From Coprinopsis marcescibilis (lineage: Eukaryota; Basidiomycota; Agaricomycetes; Agaricales; Psathyrellaceae), in assembly GCA_004369085.1 (NCBI GenBank), contig ML210284.1:19009-83008 (forward strand): DNA of 64,000 nt. Reading direction: 5' to 3'. Under the pieces are notes generated by a model. The model had not been told where the DNA came from. It searched no databases and was given only the letters and a program-made list of their open reading frames with translations. The position numbers were made by a program, and so were the translations under genes. This document shows, in pieces, positions 35,758 through 47,350 of this stretch (the stretch's first letter is position 1; each line of letters begins with the position of its first letter).

Positions 35758-36930
35758 TTAATAGATCCCCCTGTAGAACTGGCCTTGGATGCGAGCCCGC
35801 TCTGCCTGGTCTGGGCTAAATTCTGTCATGCAAGAATCTGGGCTGTAGTCCATATAATTATCTAGGAAAGTGAAGGGAGAAGTTAGGCCCTGACTGCAAG
35901 CGAGAGAAGAGAAGGGCCTTCACTTATGGGGTCGGAAAGATCTTCTATTGCATCTGGGGCGCAAGTTTTCCTGTCAGGCATGCAATCCTGTGATGGAATA
36001 CCCTCAGGGGGTGTGTCGCTGACCATGTCCCCGGGCTCAAGACAGCCGCCTTGGAAAGTGTGATACAGCCCAAACCAGTGGCCTGTTTCGTGGACGCCAG
36101 TTTTTCCTTGGTTGTATCCCTGTAGAGATCCGCCGGGGAGGGAGGAGAACGAAAGGACAACCTCGTCATCTACTGGGGAATCTTGATATGACTGAGGGAA
36201 GGTCGCATAGCCGAGCAAACCTGTGAAGCTAGTGAAGCTGAGCGGGTATCACAACATGACCCAGAAGATAGGGGATGGAGGGACTTACCCCACAGTGTAA
36301 ATATTCAGATCACTGTGCCCTCCTCGTCGTAAACTGGTTTTCATTGCGTCTTGTTGTGCTCTGCACGCTTTAACGTCGAGGTGGTTTCCCAAGATTAGAT
36401 GCCACGGAACTCACGTGTCAGGGCCGGCATTGTTAAACCAGTCAGCATTGACGATCCTCGAGACATTGATGAGCTGAAAGCTCAGTCCTGTATCCGCAAA
36501 CCCGCTATTCAACGCGTCAACTTGTTGCATAATTTGCGCGTCTCTGTAACCCGGTCAGCAGAAGTCGTAGCAAGCGGGTTAGGTACCTACCGAACGTTCC
36601 CTTTCTCTGGGGTCCCATCTGCAGAAATTACATGGACGAACAAGCTGGTAGGCTTTGCTGTGGGGGACAGCTGTCGTTTCTTTGCAAGTGTGAGAAGCTG
36701 ATGACCCCACAGCATCTTGTCGTGGGCAAACTGACGTTCCAGCTGGGTGAACCGTTCGCTGGTTGGTTCTGTGCATCGACTGGATGATACCAGTCAGCAT
36801 TGGCAACGCTGCAAGAAGAAAAACATACGCACCCGAGCAAAAGATGCTGCACCGAGCGAGGGTTGACGTCTGACCCAGACACCAGAAAAAATGCAGTCGC
36901 CATCCAAAATAATCGAATCCAGGCAACCAT
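35758..36930 (-). CDS. Secreted M43B (pappalysin-like) zinc metalloprotease
   Basis: Extracellular protease of the metzincin clan. Proposed exons are 36930-36833, 36779-36591, 36543-36415, 36360-36289, 36228-35924 and 35861-35758 (298 aa, phases consistent). Residues 1-20 ([19 protein letters not shown]) are a signal peptide. They are followed by [34 protein letters not shown], and the [12 protein letters not shown] and [17 protein letters not shown] blocks typical of fungal members. The zinc site is [11 protein letters not shown], fitting HExxHxxGxx[11 protein letters not shown] comes next, and [13 protein letters not shown] supplies the Met-turn near the C-terminus. No lesion was seen. It is divergent from the KGD2 gene across 392 bp. 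The likely role is extracellular protein breakdown. Confidence 0.92.
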
Positions 36931-37322
36931 TGAGATACATCGACGTGGATCCAGTAAACACCAGCTGCGAAGTCATTGATTTCCTGTTTCAAGGGAGACC
37001 AGACAGCCACCTCAACGAGTTACGCGATGACGGTCAGCATCCGGTCCAAGCTATCGTCAGGCCACCCCAGCCAAAAAGATTGAGCAATATGCGATTGGTT
37101 GGGACGAAGAGCATCGGACTGGTCGTCGTGGCAGCCAATCGGATCTAACAACAAGCGTTTGTCAGCATCGGCAAAACAACTGCAAGCAAGTGACATCGCT
37201 GGCACTGTCAGTCGCGTTGGCCTCTGCTCTGCACAGACCGTCGGATCCAAATACTCTCTCTCCAGGCCATATAGTCCCTTATACATCAGGTTAATATACC
37301 CTGATAACTACCAAGTAACAGA
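36931..37322. promoter_or_regulatory. Divergent promoter region, M43 protease and KGD2
   Basis: 392 bp separate the two start codons. It must carry both promoters unless a 5' exon was missed. No specific binding sites are claimed. Confidence 0.5.
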
Positions 37323-39201
37323 ATGTTGTCAAAACGAATCATTGCTATTGCAAGAGGCCGCGCTCTTTGGAACCAAAGGGCTGCCTCATCCGCTTTCTCG
37401 CGAGGATGGTATGTTTTCATTTCGTCCTTGTTTTCGACTAGAACTCATGTTATCATATGGATAAGGGGAGTCGCAGCTGCACAAGCCCATCGTGCACAAT
37501 TCCATTCATCACGGCTTCTGCAGGGTACGTCGGGACCCTGCACACTGATCGCAACCCGCTCCTCCTGCAAACCTTTTTCTGACATGTCGGGATAGCCGAA
37601 ACCGTGAAGGTGCCTCAGATGGCGGAGTCTATCACCGAGGGTACCCTCAAGTCGTGGTCAAAGCAGGAGGGCGATACCGTTGCTGCCGACGAGGAAGTCG
37701 CCACGATAGAAACTGACAAGGTAAAGTCATTTTCCCGAGATTCTGTGGTGCCTTTATTCCGGTATTGACCGCTTCTTCAGATCGACGTGCAAGTGAACTC
37801 CCCGCATTCAGGAAAGATTGTGAAGCTTTTGGCGGCTGAGGAGGATACAGTCACTGTAGGACAGGACCTGTTTATCGTTGAACCGGGAGAGGTCGGAGAG
37901 TGTATGTTTTGTCTTGTAAACTTCGCGCGTCAATTGTCTTGCTCATCTCGTTCACAGCCGCCGCTCCTCCTCCTGCCAAAGAATCCGAAGCTGCCCCTGC
38001 AGCAGAGACCAAGGACAAGTCAGAACCCACTGACCAGCAAGTCGACAAGAAACTCCCTCCACCACCTGCACCTTCCGCTGCCGACAAGACCCCGGAAGTG
38101 AAAGAAGTCGTGAAAAAACCAAAAGATAAGGACGAAGTGAAGAAGAGCAAAAAGGACGACGACAAATCGAAACCTGCCTCTGCCCCCAAACCTGCTGCTG
38201 GATCCCGCAATGAGACAAGGGTATGTTCCTACATCCCTCATTACCCAATAGCATTATCCCGAACTTACCGCGTTTTGTAGGTGAAAATGTCGCGTATGCG
38301 ACTCCGCATCGCCGAGCGTCTCAAGGAGTCACAAAATGCCGCTGCCTCACTCACCACCTTCAACGAAATTGACATGTCCTCGCTCATGGAGATGCGTAAG
38401 AAGTACAAGGACCAGGTGCTGAAAGAGCATGACGTCAAGCTCGGCTTTATGTCCGCTTTTGCCAAGGCCTGCAGCTTGGCACTCAAGGAGATCCCTTCCG
38501 CCAACGCCAGTATCGAGGGCGACGAAATCGTCTACCGGGACTACGTTGACTTGAGCGTCGCTGTCGCCACACCCAAGGGTCTCGTCACCCCAGTCCTCCG
38601 TAATGCCGAGTCGTTGAACTTTATCGAGATTGAGAGGGAGATTTCTGCTCTTGGAAAGAAGGTGCGTCGTATAGGATTTAGGCTATAGAGGTAATCTAAC
38701 GGGCTTGTTTATAGGCCCGAGATGGCAAACTCACCCTTGAAGATATGTCTGGCGGTACCTTCACGATGTAAGCATACTCTGCAGCTTCACTCACAGATAT
38801 CGGATTTACAATGGTTCTTTAGCTCCAACGGCGGCGTCTTCGGTTCGTTATACGGAACGCCTATCATCAACTTGCCTCAAGCTGCTGTTCTCGGTGCGTT
38901 CATTGCTCTGCCCGACCTTCGTCATTTTTCGCTTTTACTCACCAAAACGTGTCCTCCACGTAGGCATGCACGCGATCAAGGAGCGCGCAGTGGTTGTTGA
39001 TGGACAGATCGTCATTCGACCCATCATGGTCGTTGCCCTCACCTACGACCACCGCCTGCTTGATGGTAGAGAGGGTGTTACCTTCCTCGGTGCGTTCTCT
39101 CTCCGCTTCTATACATGTGATGCAAAAGGCTGACGGGACTGGACTTTACAGTGAAAGTCAAGGAGTACATCGAGGATCCCAGAAAGATGTTGCTGGCATA
39201 A
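37323..39201 (+). CDS. KGD2: Dihydrolipoyllysine succinyltransferase (2-oxoglutarate dehydrogenase E2)
   Basis: Mitochondrial TCA-cycle enzyme that transfers succinyl groups from lipoyl-lysine to CoA in the 2-oxoglutarate dehydrogenase complex. Ten exons: 37323-37408, 37466-37524, 37596-37720, 37781-37901, 37958-38220, 38281-38661, 38715-38767, 38823-38893, 38964-39089 and 39152-39201 (444 aa). The N-terminus ([16 protein letters not shown]...) is an Arg-rich targeting sequence. A lipoyl domain follows ([11 protein letters not shown]...ETDKIDV, with the lipoylated Lys in ETDK). Next is a Lys/Pro/Glu-rich linker with no E3-binding domain, as usual for eukaryotic DLST. The catalytic domain runs from [14 protein letters not shown] to the active-site YDHRLLDG. 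It ends in EDPRKMLLA. Complete. Confidence 0.96.
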
Positions 39202-39625
39202 GGTGCAACACACCCTGCTAGTTGAACGAATCTTGAAATTTGTATCGTGTACCCCTGATGTCCTGTGTAATGCCCTCATATATTTAATTACCTTTTCGCT
39301 CTCTCCCGTCCGTTTTCTCCTCACTCATTTTCCGCTCCATATCTCTCAGACGGTTTGAATATCCCTATTAGAGACATAACCTCTTGCCACGATCATTACC
39401 TACATTTACCATACCTCCAGGTAGCGTCCAGTATAGATTCCAACCTTTTTCTGGATTCCTGCCTCACACATAATACATAGATCCACCCTACTATCTTTAA
39501 GCCCCTGCCTCACAGTCCAGAGAGCAAGTACGCCAGAATCCATGGGTTGCACAACAGCCTACCGTTTTTCAAGGCATATACCGAAACTCTGGAGCCTACA
39601 GAATAGAGAGCATGGTGAATGAAGA

Positions 39626-41925
39626 TCATACTGTATTACCAAGGCTACGAACCTTGTCGGCCAGCTCGCGCGTATCAACCGGGGCGAGTGGGTCGACCTT
39701 GCCATGTACCCGATCTCGATACGCGTTCTCCCGTCGATACGACATCTACATGGAAGTAACGAATCAGCCTCCCATCCCAAATACATCAAATTGAAAGACG
39801 CACCGAGAGGAAAGCTGAGCATCCTGCAGCGAGGAACGCGAGGAAACACGAAACTAAAGGGTGGTTAGCAGCCTGACAGAGTGTTTGAAGTTCTATACCG
39901 CTTAAGCGTCCACTTACTCGCGAATCCTTTGCTGCATAGTGTATACTGTCAGCTCAAAGTGCAGAGCGAAACAAAAAGCGGGCGAATCAACGCACGTATA
40001 AGCGGGACCCTCGGCCTTGGGGAATATATGCGAGCCCAAGATACTCCCGCATTGCCCAATAGCCATGAAAATCGGCATTCCGGTAGCCTTTTTCGTTTCA
40101 GAGCCAAGATTATGTGCAACTATGCAGCCGAATATCAGAAACGATGCATGTAACAGTTTTGAAGAAGGGATAAACGCACACCAAGCGATGGTAATCCCAA
40201 TAGTCGTGTATGTCCCACTCGTGATGCAAAACGTGGCAAAATAGCGGACGTTCATGTTGGTGGTGACGTTGAGCAGGATTCTATATGTCGTGCGCGAATG
40301 GGTCAGCTTTGTATAGCAGACCCAAGTGGGCAAACGAGGACGCACAGGTACCCCACACCGCTGATGCAAGAAGCGATGGTCATAAACAAGCCACGACTTT
40401 GCAAGACATCAGAAGCCCATGAAAATGAGATTAAAACAACTGAGGCGGTAACGTAAGGCGGGACAGTCAATAGCTGTGCGAGGGCGGGAGCTGTCAAGGA
40501 AAATGTTAGCACAGACCTAAACATATGACATTAGAAGGACGCCTACTGTGTCCAAAGGTTGTGATGATAGTTGGAAGGAAGGCCGATATCGAAGCCAACG
40601 CGCAGTTGAGGCCAAAGTAGATGACACCGCCAGTATACACCTGAATCGACCACGAACTTAGAGGGATAATTCACAGATTGTGCCTTGGAAAGCTTACCCT
40701 CCAGTCCTGAAAGGCGAGTGCAATGTGTGCTAGGAGGGAAATGTGAAATTGAAGGATTGAAGAGATAAACACGAGCCTTTACCTTTGTTCACAGTGGCAC
40801 CGACATCACCTCTCGTAGCACGGTTCATCCGTGCAAGCGCAATCTTCCTCTCTCGTTCATTCAAGAACGACGTCGATTCTGGCCTATTTGGCAGAATGAA
40901 TATAGTGAGCACGCCTAGCATGATAGGTGGTATTCCCTGGTAGTTAAAGGCTGTTAGGGAGCGTTCTTGGAACGGGAAGTTTGGCGCAGCACTTACTTCC
41001 ACTACGAATAGAAGCCTCCAATGTGCTATTGAAGTTTGAATGTTTTGAATTCCAAAGGCAATGAACCCGCCAATGCTGCCGGCAACGGTAGCGAATGCAA
41101 ACCAGTATGCCATCTGTATTCAAGAGTAAGCCATATCCAATAATACATGTTTGAGGGCAGAAAGATTAGAACGCACGCGTAGTCCCATTTCGGATTTGGT
41201 GAAAAAGTAGGCTGGCGGCGGAACGTTGGTGTCAGCACAGAGATGGGTGGAGAGTGGTCTCCACGTACAGAGGTACAAGGGCAATGATGGCCCAAACCCG
41301 GCTTCGAAGACACCTATGAGAAGGCGGCATACGACCAGCGCGCCAAAGCTAGATGCCGTTGCCTACAGTCCAGTGTAAAAATTAATATGGGCTATCAGAA
41401 ATCTTGTAGGGTATACGGACCATCAGCGTGGAGGCTGATCCCCACCCAATAGCAGCGCAGGCCATCCATACGCTAGGTGGAAACAGTTTGGATATTATGG
41501 TCGCAGGAATTTGAAATAGGATCTGGAACGAGTATAAGCGGTAGGGGTGTCTTAGGGGTGTCATCACATACGTATGAGATGTAGAAAACGGAAACCACCC
41601 AGTCGAACAGCTCGCCGGTTCTGTCGCCTCCTAGCACATCCTCCGGTAATCCTTGTAACCTGGCATTCCCTAGGTTGGAACGGTCCAAATCTGCAAGGCA
41701 ACGTCAGAGCTGGGCCCCCAGAGAGTAATCCGTAAACTCACAAGCGCACAGGTATAGAAGACACGCGATAGGCAGTATTCTGCGGTCTAACTTGCGCACC
41801 AGTCTCCTCTCTTCCTCCTCGGTGTGCTCCGATTCTTCTACATGACCTTCCTCCTGCTGAACCTCAGATTCATTGCCGTCAACCTGCTCTAGCTTGGTAA
41901 GGGAGCTGCTGGTCAGTCCTAACAT
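39626..41925 (-). CDS. MFS transporter, anion:cation symporter (allantoate/nicotinate permease-like)
   Basis: Plasma-membrane carrier of the DAL5/TNA1-like family, spread over about 12 exons that join in frame. A charged N-terminus (EEERRLVRKLDRRILP) precedes TM1. The family signature LDRSNLGNARLQGLPEDVLG follows, then VSVFYISYILFQIPATIISK, CRLLIGVFEAGFGPIIALYL, AYWFAFATVAGSIGGFIAFGI and NRPESTSFLNERERKIALARM. The second half includes QLLTVPPYVTA, MNVRYFATFCITSGTYT and GSHIFPKAEGPAY. It ends VDPLAPVDTRELADKVRSL. The start is uncertain: ATG 41925 is used here. An upstream ATG at 42080 with a GTAAGT donor at 42026 could give a short 5' exon, but no acceptor fitted cleanly. The substrate (a small organic anion, perhaps vitamin- or ureide-like) is inferred. 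Confidence 0.88.
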
Positions 41926-42519
41926 TTCAGTCAGCAACGCGAGACGAATGTTAGAATAGCTGGTAGGTCTTACGAGTTCATTGGCCAGTCTTATACGCAA
42001 GTCAGGAGTCAAAGAGAAGTACTTACAAGCGTATACTCGACTTCTGACCCTCCAAACGCCGAAAGTGGTGTTCGAAGCATATTCTATCCCTCACCGCGTT
42101 GTCAGAACGCAAACAGAGAACCCAAGGCCACCGAGAGGAGAAACTCTGGATCCGAACTAAGGTTATCGTGCAATATTTGGCATCAGTAGGTACGATTACT
42201 GAGCAGAGCCGAAATGGTTGAGACGTGAGGTATGCTGGTATTTTGGGAAGCGAATCTTGTTGTATGCAGAGCGTCCAAATGGGCGATGGTGGTGGTCGTA
42301 CCGATATGAACCAGTACAGGCGTCAAGCGGCGGAAGCAATACTGTTCAAGTCCCGAATCACCTTCCGTTCACGCCAAGGACACTGCCAGAGCCAAGTGGT
42401 CATGCAAGTTAAAGTCAAAGGTTATGAATTCCAATTAACCAGGGCAACAGAACTAAAGTAGGGTATCGAAGCTTCATTTACAAAAAGGTTGATGGTTGAA
42501 TGCATATCTCTACCAAGTA
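41926..42519. other. Intergenic region
   Basis: It holds the upstream region of the transporter and the 3' flank of the first DUF6593 gene. No supported gene was seen apart from the possible transporter 5' exon at 42080-42027. Confidence 0.4.
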
Positions 42520-43257
42520 TTAGGCATTCGTGCGGCGGCGTCGACGTTGTGCTTCCTGATATTGTTCCCTCTTTCTCTCGACGTACGCGTATGTGAACAT
42601 TATCAGATCCACCATATGTTCTCCAGCAGGAAGTATGTCAAATGACGCTGGTCGAGATTCTCCCATCCACAACACCTTGTAACGTTTCCGGTGGAATTTT
42701 GCCACCAAGGTATCTGACCCGTCGTTGAGTACCAGCTGGACGATGTCGCTCAGCGTTAGAGTACTCAAAAACTCAGAAGGGTCGAGTGCATACTTCGGAC
42801 TTTTGCATCCTGGCTTTCCATCGATACTCCTTATCATCGAGTCCAACGAATATCCGATCACTTTGAAGATGTTAGCCTTTTATTAATATACTCCATAGGA
42901 CAGATGGACTGACTCCCCAGCATTTGCTGCCCCCCACTCCCGTCTAAAGATAGAATCAGCTCCTTCGTCAAAGGTTGTCCCCATCTTCAATCTATCAGGT
43001 CTGAAACTGTGCAGTTGATACTCTGCGTAGGGCAAGAAATGACCTAGGATATAACGTGCAATATGTAGTGCTGCATATGTGGCAATCGAAGAGTGCGGCC
43101 TACCGCTCTTTGAGTCCATCTTCTCCACTTGTTGCGTCCTTTGCTGGTCGAAAATCCCAGTGGTACCAGGAGCAAACCCAATCCTGTAAGCAGGCATGCC
43201 GTCTTCCGTGAAGTATGTCGCTGCCAGGGGCCTACTGGTATCCAGAATGAACTTCAT
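42520..43257 (-). CDS. DUF6593 protein, paralogue 1
   Basis: Small protein of a fungal, Agaricomycete-expanded family of unknown function. Exons are 43257-43104, 43043-42914, 42860-42794 and 42735-42520 (188 aa, in frame). It begins MKFILDTSRPLAATYFTEDG and has the conserved blocks KMDSKSG, FLPYAEYQLHSFRPDRLKMGTTF, IFVGLDDKEYRW, LVLNDGSDTLVAKFH and PAGEHMVDLIMFTYAYVE. It ends in a basic tail (RRRRRTNA). It is the first of three tandem same-strand copies with shared exon structure. No signal peptide or membrane segment is seen. Confidence 0.85.
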
Positions 43258-43544
43258 GCCTGTCAGCGGTGTTTCGAAGCGGGGTGGTCTGGGGGAAAAT
43301 GGATCTACATTGGATTAATATATACAGCCCATCCGCAGTTCGTGACAATCACTGCCTGCGTCAAGTATCCAAAGTATCCAACTACGCCCTTGAGAATGAG
43401 TGCCTCCAAGCCCGAGGCCCCACAGCATGGATCGTTGTCAAGTGGAGATTACTTCAAGAAGCATCCGGGACAAGCGGTATTGCACTGATTTTTGATTACC
43501 TGGATGTAAAGATACACACAGATCAAGAGCTTGAGAGCGTTCGC

Positions 43545-44280
43545 TCATCTCCTTCGTCGGCGGGCATTTCTCCTTCTGCGCGCGCGCTGGTACTCCTGCC
43601 TCTTTGTCTCAACGTACGCGTACGTAAGCATGATAAAATCGATCATCTGCATCCCAAGGGGAAGAATTTCGAGGGAAGCTGGACCTGGTTCTTGGATGCA
43701 TGAGAATATCTCGTAGTGCTTGTTGTGGAATTTGGCGACTAAAGTTCCAGTGCCGTCGTTTGTGATGAGCTTTGAGCAAGGGGAGAGAGATCCGTTAACG
43801 GATTTGAATGAGGATGAGATGGACTACAGTTACCTCCGACTTTCGAGACCTCGCCCTCCATCGGTACTCCCTGTTGTCAGGACCAAGAAACAGACGATCG
43901 CTGCAATGTGTATTAGCATTTTGTCAGACGGATGGTAAAGAGTAACGCACTCTCCAGAGAACTCGGTTCCATGTTCTCGCGTAAAGATGGTGTCTGCAGT
44001 TTCATCAAAGGTGCCTCCCATCCTTAACCTGTCCGGACTCAGATTATGAAGCTCGAACTCTGCCAACGGCAGAAATTGTCCTAGAAACATTTGTATTTAG
44101 CCCACTGAATTAGATAGCAATCCCAACTGACCTACCGCTTTGTGCGTCCATCTTTTTAATCAATGTTTTCCGGTCGAGGAGTCCAGCATCAGGATCTGGA
44201 CAAATTTGATAGGCAGCTGCACCCTCCTCTGTGAAGTATGCCGCCCGAAGTGGTCGGCCGCTATCAAGAATGAGTTTCAT
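43545..44280 (-). CDS. DUF6593 protein, paralogue 2
   Basis: From the ATG at 44280 (MKLILDSGRPLRAAYFTEEG). It has the same four-exon plan as its neighbours: KMDAQSG / FLPLAEFELHNLSPDRLRMGGTF / FLGPDNREYRW / LITNDGTGTLVAKFH, then PLGMQMIDFIMLTYAYVETKRQEYQ and an Arg-rich tail (RRRRNARRRR) before TGA. The exon joins were traced by similarity to paralogue 1 and no lesion was seen. The GEHM(V/I)DLI block is altered to GMQMIDFI. Function unknown. Confidence 0.82.
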
Positions 44281-44743
44281 GACTGATGAAACAGGATTGT
44301 ATATCCGGATTCGTTCTGTGTCATGCAATAGATCAACTTTAGTGAGAGGATTGTATGGAGCACGACATGACCACGTACCTGAGTAAGGTTTCACGAAGCG
44401 CAGTGTACTACATCATACCTAGTTATATACAGTAGCCCGAGGGTAAAGATCAGTAGCACGGTGCTGTGCCGTTGGCATGCCAGTTATGCCAATGTCAAAG
44501 GCCTTCGGGCATCACGTCTGCAAAGTATTTCAGGATGTCGAGAAATCAAAGAAGCGGCGACGCCCATGTCGGCGGCCTCTTGAAACACGCGCCGGCCTTG
44601 GACCTTCGAACACAAAACCAGCATTCGACTGGAGCATCAACATACCTCCCTGAACGCTGTGACCTCTCAACGAAAGCACTACATTATATTTAGCAAATCA
44701 AAGAAGGCAAACACTCATCTACTAATTTAAGGTTAATGTCCAT

Positions 44744-45467
44744 TCATCGATCTCTTCTCTTCTGTCTCCGCTCCCTGTAGTGTTGTCGCTTGATCTCGGC
44801 ATAGATGAATGTGAGCATGATCAAGTCGATCATATGTTCCCCTGGAGGGAAGATCTCAAAGGAAGCGGGGCATGGCTCTTGGATGAAGGAAAAAATCTCA
44901 TGGTGCTTGTGGTGGAATTTGGCCACCAGTGTGCCAGTGTCGTCGTTAACCACAAGCTATGGAGTCAGTTAGCTTTGTGTCTGAGGTGGTGCAAATCAGC
45001 GCCTTACGTCTACTTTCCTGCTGGTTGCTATCCATCTGTATTCTCTGTTGTCCGGACCCAGAAAGATCCTGTCACTTCTCTTCCATCAGCACCACGACAA
45101 TCGTTACGAACCCTAAAGTGACGACGTACTCTCCAGAAAAGTATATGCCGGGTTCACATCTGAACATTTCATCGGCGCTTACATCGAAGATAGTACCCAT
45201 TCTTAGCCTATCTTGATTGAACGAATGAAGCTCAAACTCTGCGAATGGCAAGAAGTTGCCTGGCAGGATTTCGTTCGTCAGGAAGGAAGACGGGCAGCGA
45301 CAGTGAGGTCGGTGCAACATACCACTTTCGACATGCATCTTGTGTATACGGGTCTTCCTGTCGAGGAATCCAGCTCCGGCGTGTAGTTCGATCTCATAGA
45401 TAGGTGCACCATCCTCAGTGAAGTAAGTTGAGTACAATGGTGAAGGTCCGTCCAGAATAAGCCTCAT
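44744..45467 (-). CDS. DUF6593 protein, paralogue 3
   Basis: From the ATG at 45467 (MRLILDGPSPLYSTYFTEDG). Blocks are HKMHVESG, FLPFAEFELHSFNQDRLRMGTIF, IFLGPDNREYRW, LVVNDDTGTLVAKFH and PPGEHMIDLIMLTFIYAE, with a basic end (RERRQKRRDR). The frame stays open upstream to 45617, but paralogue starts support 45467. It is divergent from the bZIP gene. Function unknown. Confidence 0.82.
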
Positions 45468-46229
45468 TGTTCTGTACGACCTGAACTGCCAACCATTGGA
45501 AGGATGGTCAGCAAGATGGTTTTTTTCAAGTGCATGAAGGAAGTCACCCTTTTTAGTAGATGTTTTGAGTAGCGCTGAGAGAGTAAAATCAAAATTTTGA
45601 GGCTTTTTGTCCCCCACCCTTTAAACGAACGCGCCTTCCGATCAGTCGGACACATCACATTTTGACATGGCTACGCCTGGTCTATACGAGAGTGTGACAA
45701 CTGCTTTACGCGTCAGCATCGTATTGAGTCACCTTGTGTACGCTGTAACTTAACAGCGCACCGCCCAGCTTCCAGCCATTTCTTCAAAATCGTCAAGGCA
45801 ATCAACGTACTGCCCCATGAACCTAACCTCTCGCCGGTCGAACGACCTCCTGTTCGTTGACGCGGGTATGGTGCCTGCTTTTTCTTTGTGGGAGTAAATA
45901 TAGTCGGCGGCTGATTCAAACAGGGAAAATTGCACTTTTGAAGGCCATGGTTGCCATGGGTGGAGGCTGAGAGCAGGGAACGACTTGCTGTCTTGGAGAG
46001 GTCGTAGGGTGGCTGTGCAGCACGGGAAATGCCGACACGATTGTATGGCCGTAATTTCGAAATGACAGTTGTCAGCGTTCCAACGTCCAGATTGCTGAGC
46101 TTGTCGTGTCTATCTCATTCGCGACTGCAGTTGGCCAGGAATATGGAACTCTGAAGTGCACAGCCCATCTCGATAAGCTTTGTCGAGTTGATCTCGACAG
46201 TCGAATCTAGTCGAACCAAAGTTTACACA
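45468..46229. promoter_or_regulatory. Upstream region shared by DUF6593-3 and the bZIP gene
   Basis: About 760 bp between divergent start codons. No reading frame with family features and no specific element was identified. Confidence 0.4.
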
Positions 46230-46990
46230 ATGCCTCGCGGCCGGAAAAAGGATTCAACGATCCCTCCAACCCGTTCGCTTCTCCAGCAAAGGGATTACCG
46301 AGCTCGCAAGGCCAACTATGTCTCCGAACTGGAGGAGCGATGCTGGAAGGCAGAGGAAGAAAACCAAAGGTTACGGAAGGAGTTGGAGCTAGTTCGCGCC
46401 TACCCCAGTTCGTATGCTTCTAACCCGCTGGCCGTATGTTCAAGGGCACTTCCATCGCGTACAACCGCGTAGAACTCACCTGGTGTTTGCCGTAGATCGA
46501 AATATCCGCAGAATTGATGCAGAGTCTTGCCAATGCATCTGCATCTCTGGCGAAATTTCAAGATCTTGCAAGACAACACCCCCTTCCTACTCGCGCTTTG
46601 ACACTGACAGAACCGCCAACTTCTGCGCCAAAAGCTCTGGAAGTCACTGAATCGCCACATTACAGTCAATCTGAATCGATACAATCGATACGAATGTCAC
46701 CTACCAACTGCGGTGCGTCAGAAGCACACCGCCGAGGCCACACCGATACTCCCAAAACACTGCACAGTCACCCTTCTACCGTCTCTCCTGTGGCATCGCA
46801 GCTACAGCACGACTCCAATACCATTCAACCCTCTACCGAATTCCCTCAGCAGCCCGTTGGCTCTAACACCCTCGTTTGCTGTGACGGGTATTTCGACTGT
46901 GATTCATTGTGCGAAACAGGCTCTGAATACAGCGATGGAGATGGCCCGCCCATAGCTGCATCTCGCATATCAAACGAACGTGCACTATAA
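46230..46990 (+). CDS. Small bZIP transcription factor
   Basis: Exons are 46230-46433 and 46496-46990 (232 aa). The basic region and zipper are at the extreme N-terminus: MPRGRKKDS, then RSLLQQRDYRARKANYVSELEERC, with the heptad run EEENQRLRKELELV. The basic region has RDYRARK, close to the fungal N-x2-A/Q-x2-R pattern, but with Asp where most bZIPs have Asn. The rest is Ser/Thr/Pro-rich. Near the C-terminus is a cysteine cluster CCDGYFDCDSLC, which might bind metal or sense redox state as in other fungal bZIPs; that is inference. Single intron, no lesion. Confidence 0.78.
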
Positions 46991-47350
46991 CCTGACGGAG
47001 GAATCCGTTTTCCCAGTCTTAAAGTATTCCCGCTGCTTGTTGGATTTAGTCTTAAAAATCAGCCCTGGGTAACTAGATCGGGGCCAAACCCAAGGTATAG
47101 TCATCATCCACCACTTACATTGCAGACAAGTTTGAACCACTTAGTTGCAGGTTTTATTGGTCTTCAATAGTTCGGCCTCAAGATTCTTAATTTTGGTTGT
47201 GAAGTCGGCAAACGCCGCATCCGGATGATATCCGGCATTCTCCGCACTTGAAACAAGCCTGTGCCTACCGCAGACAACTAATCCGTTTGGCTGTGCGGGT
47301 GGACATCGCTCTTTCTTACAACCACTGTGAGCTAGGTGCTCGCCATATCA
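46991..47350. other. Intergenic region
   Basis: 360 bp between the bZIP stop and the F-box start. Nothing recognised. Confidence 0.4.
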
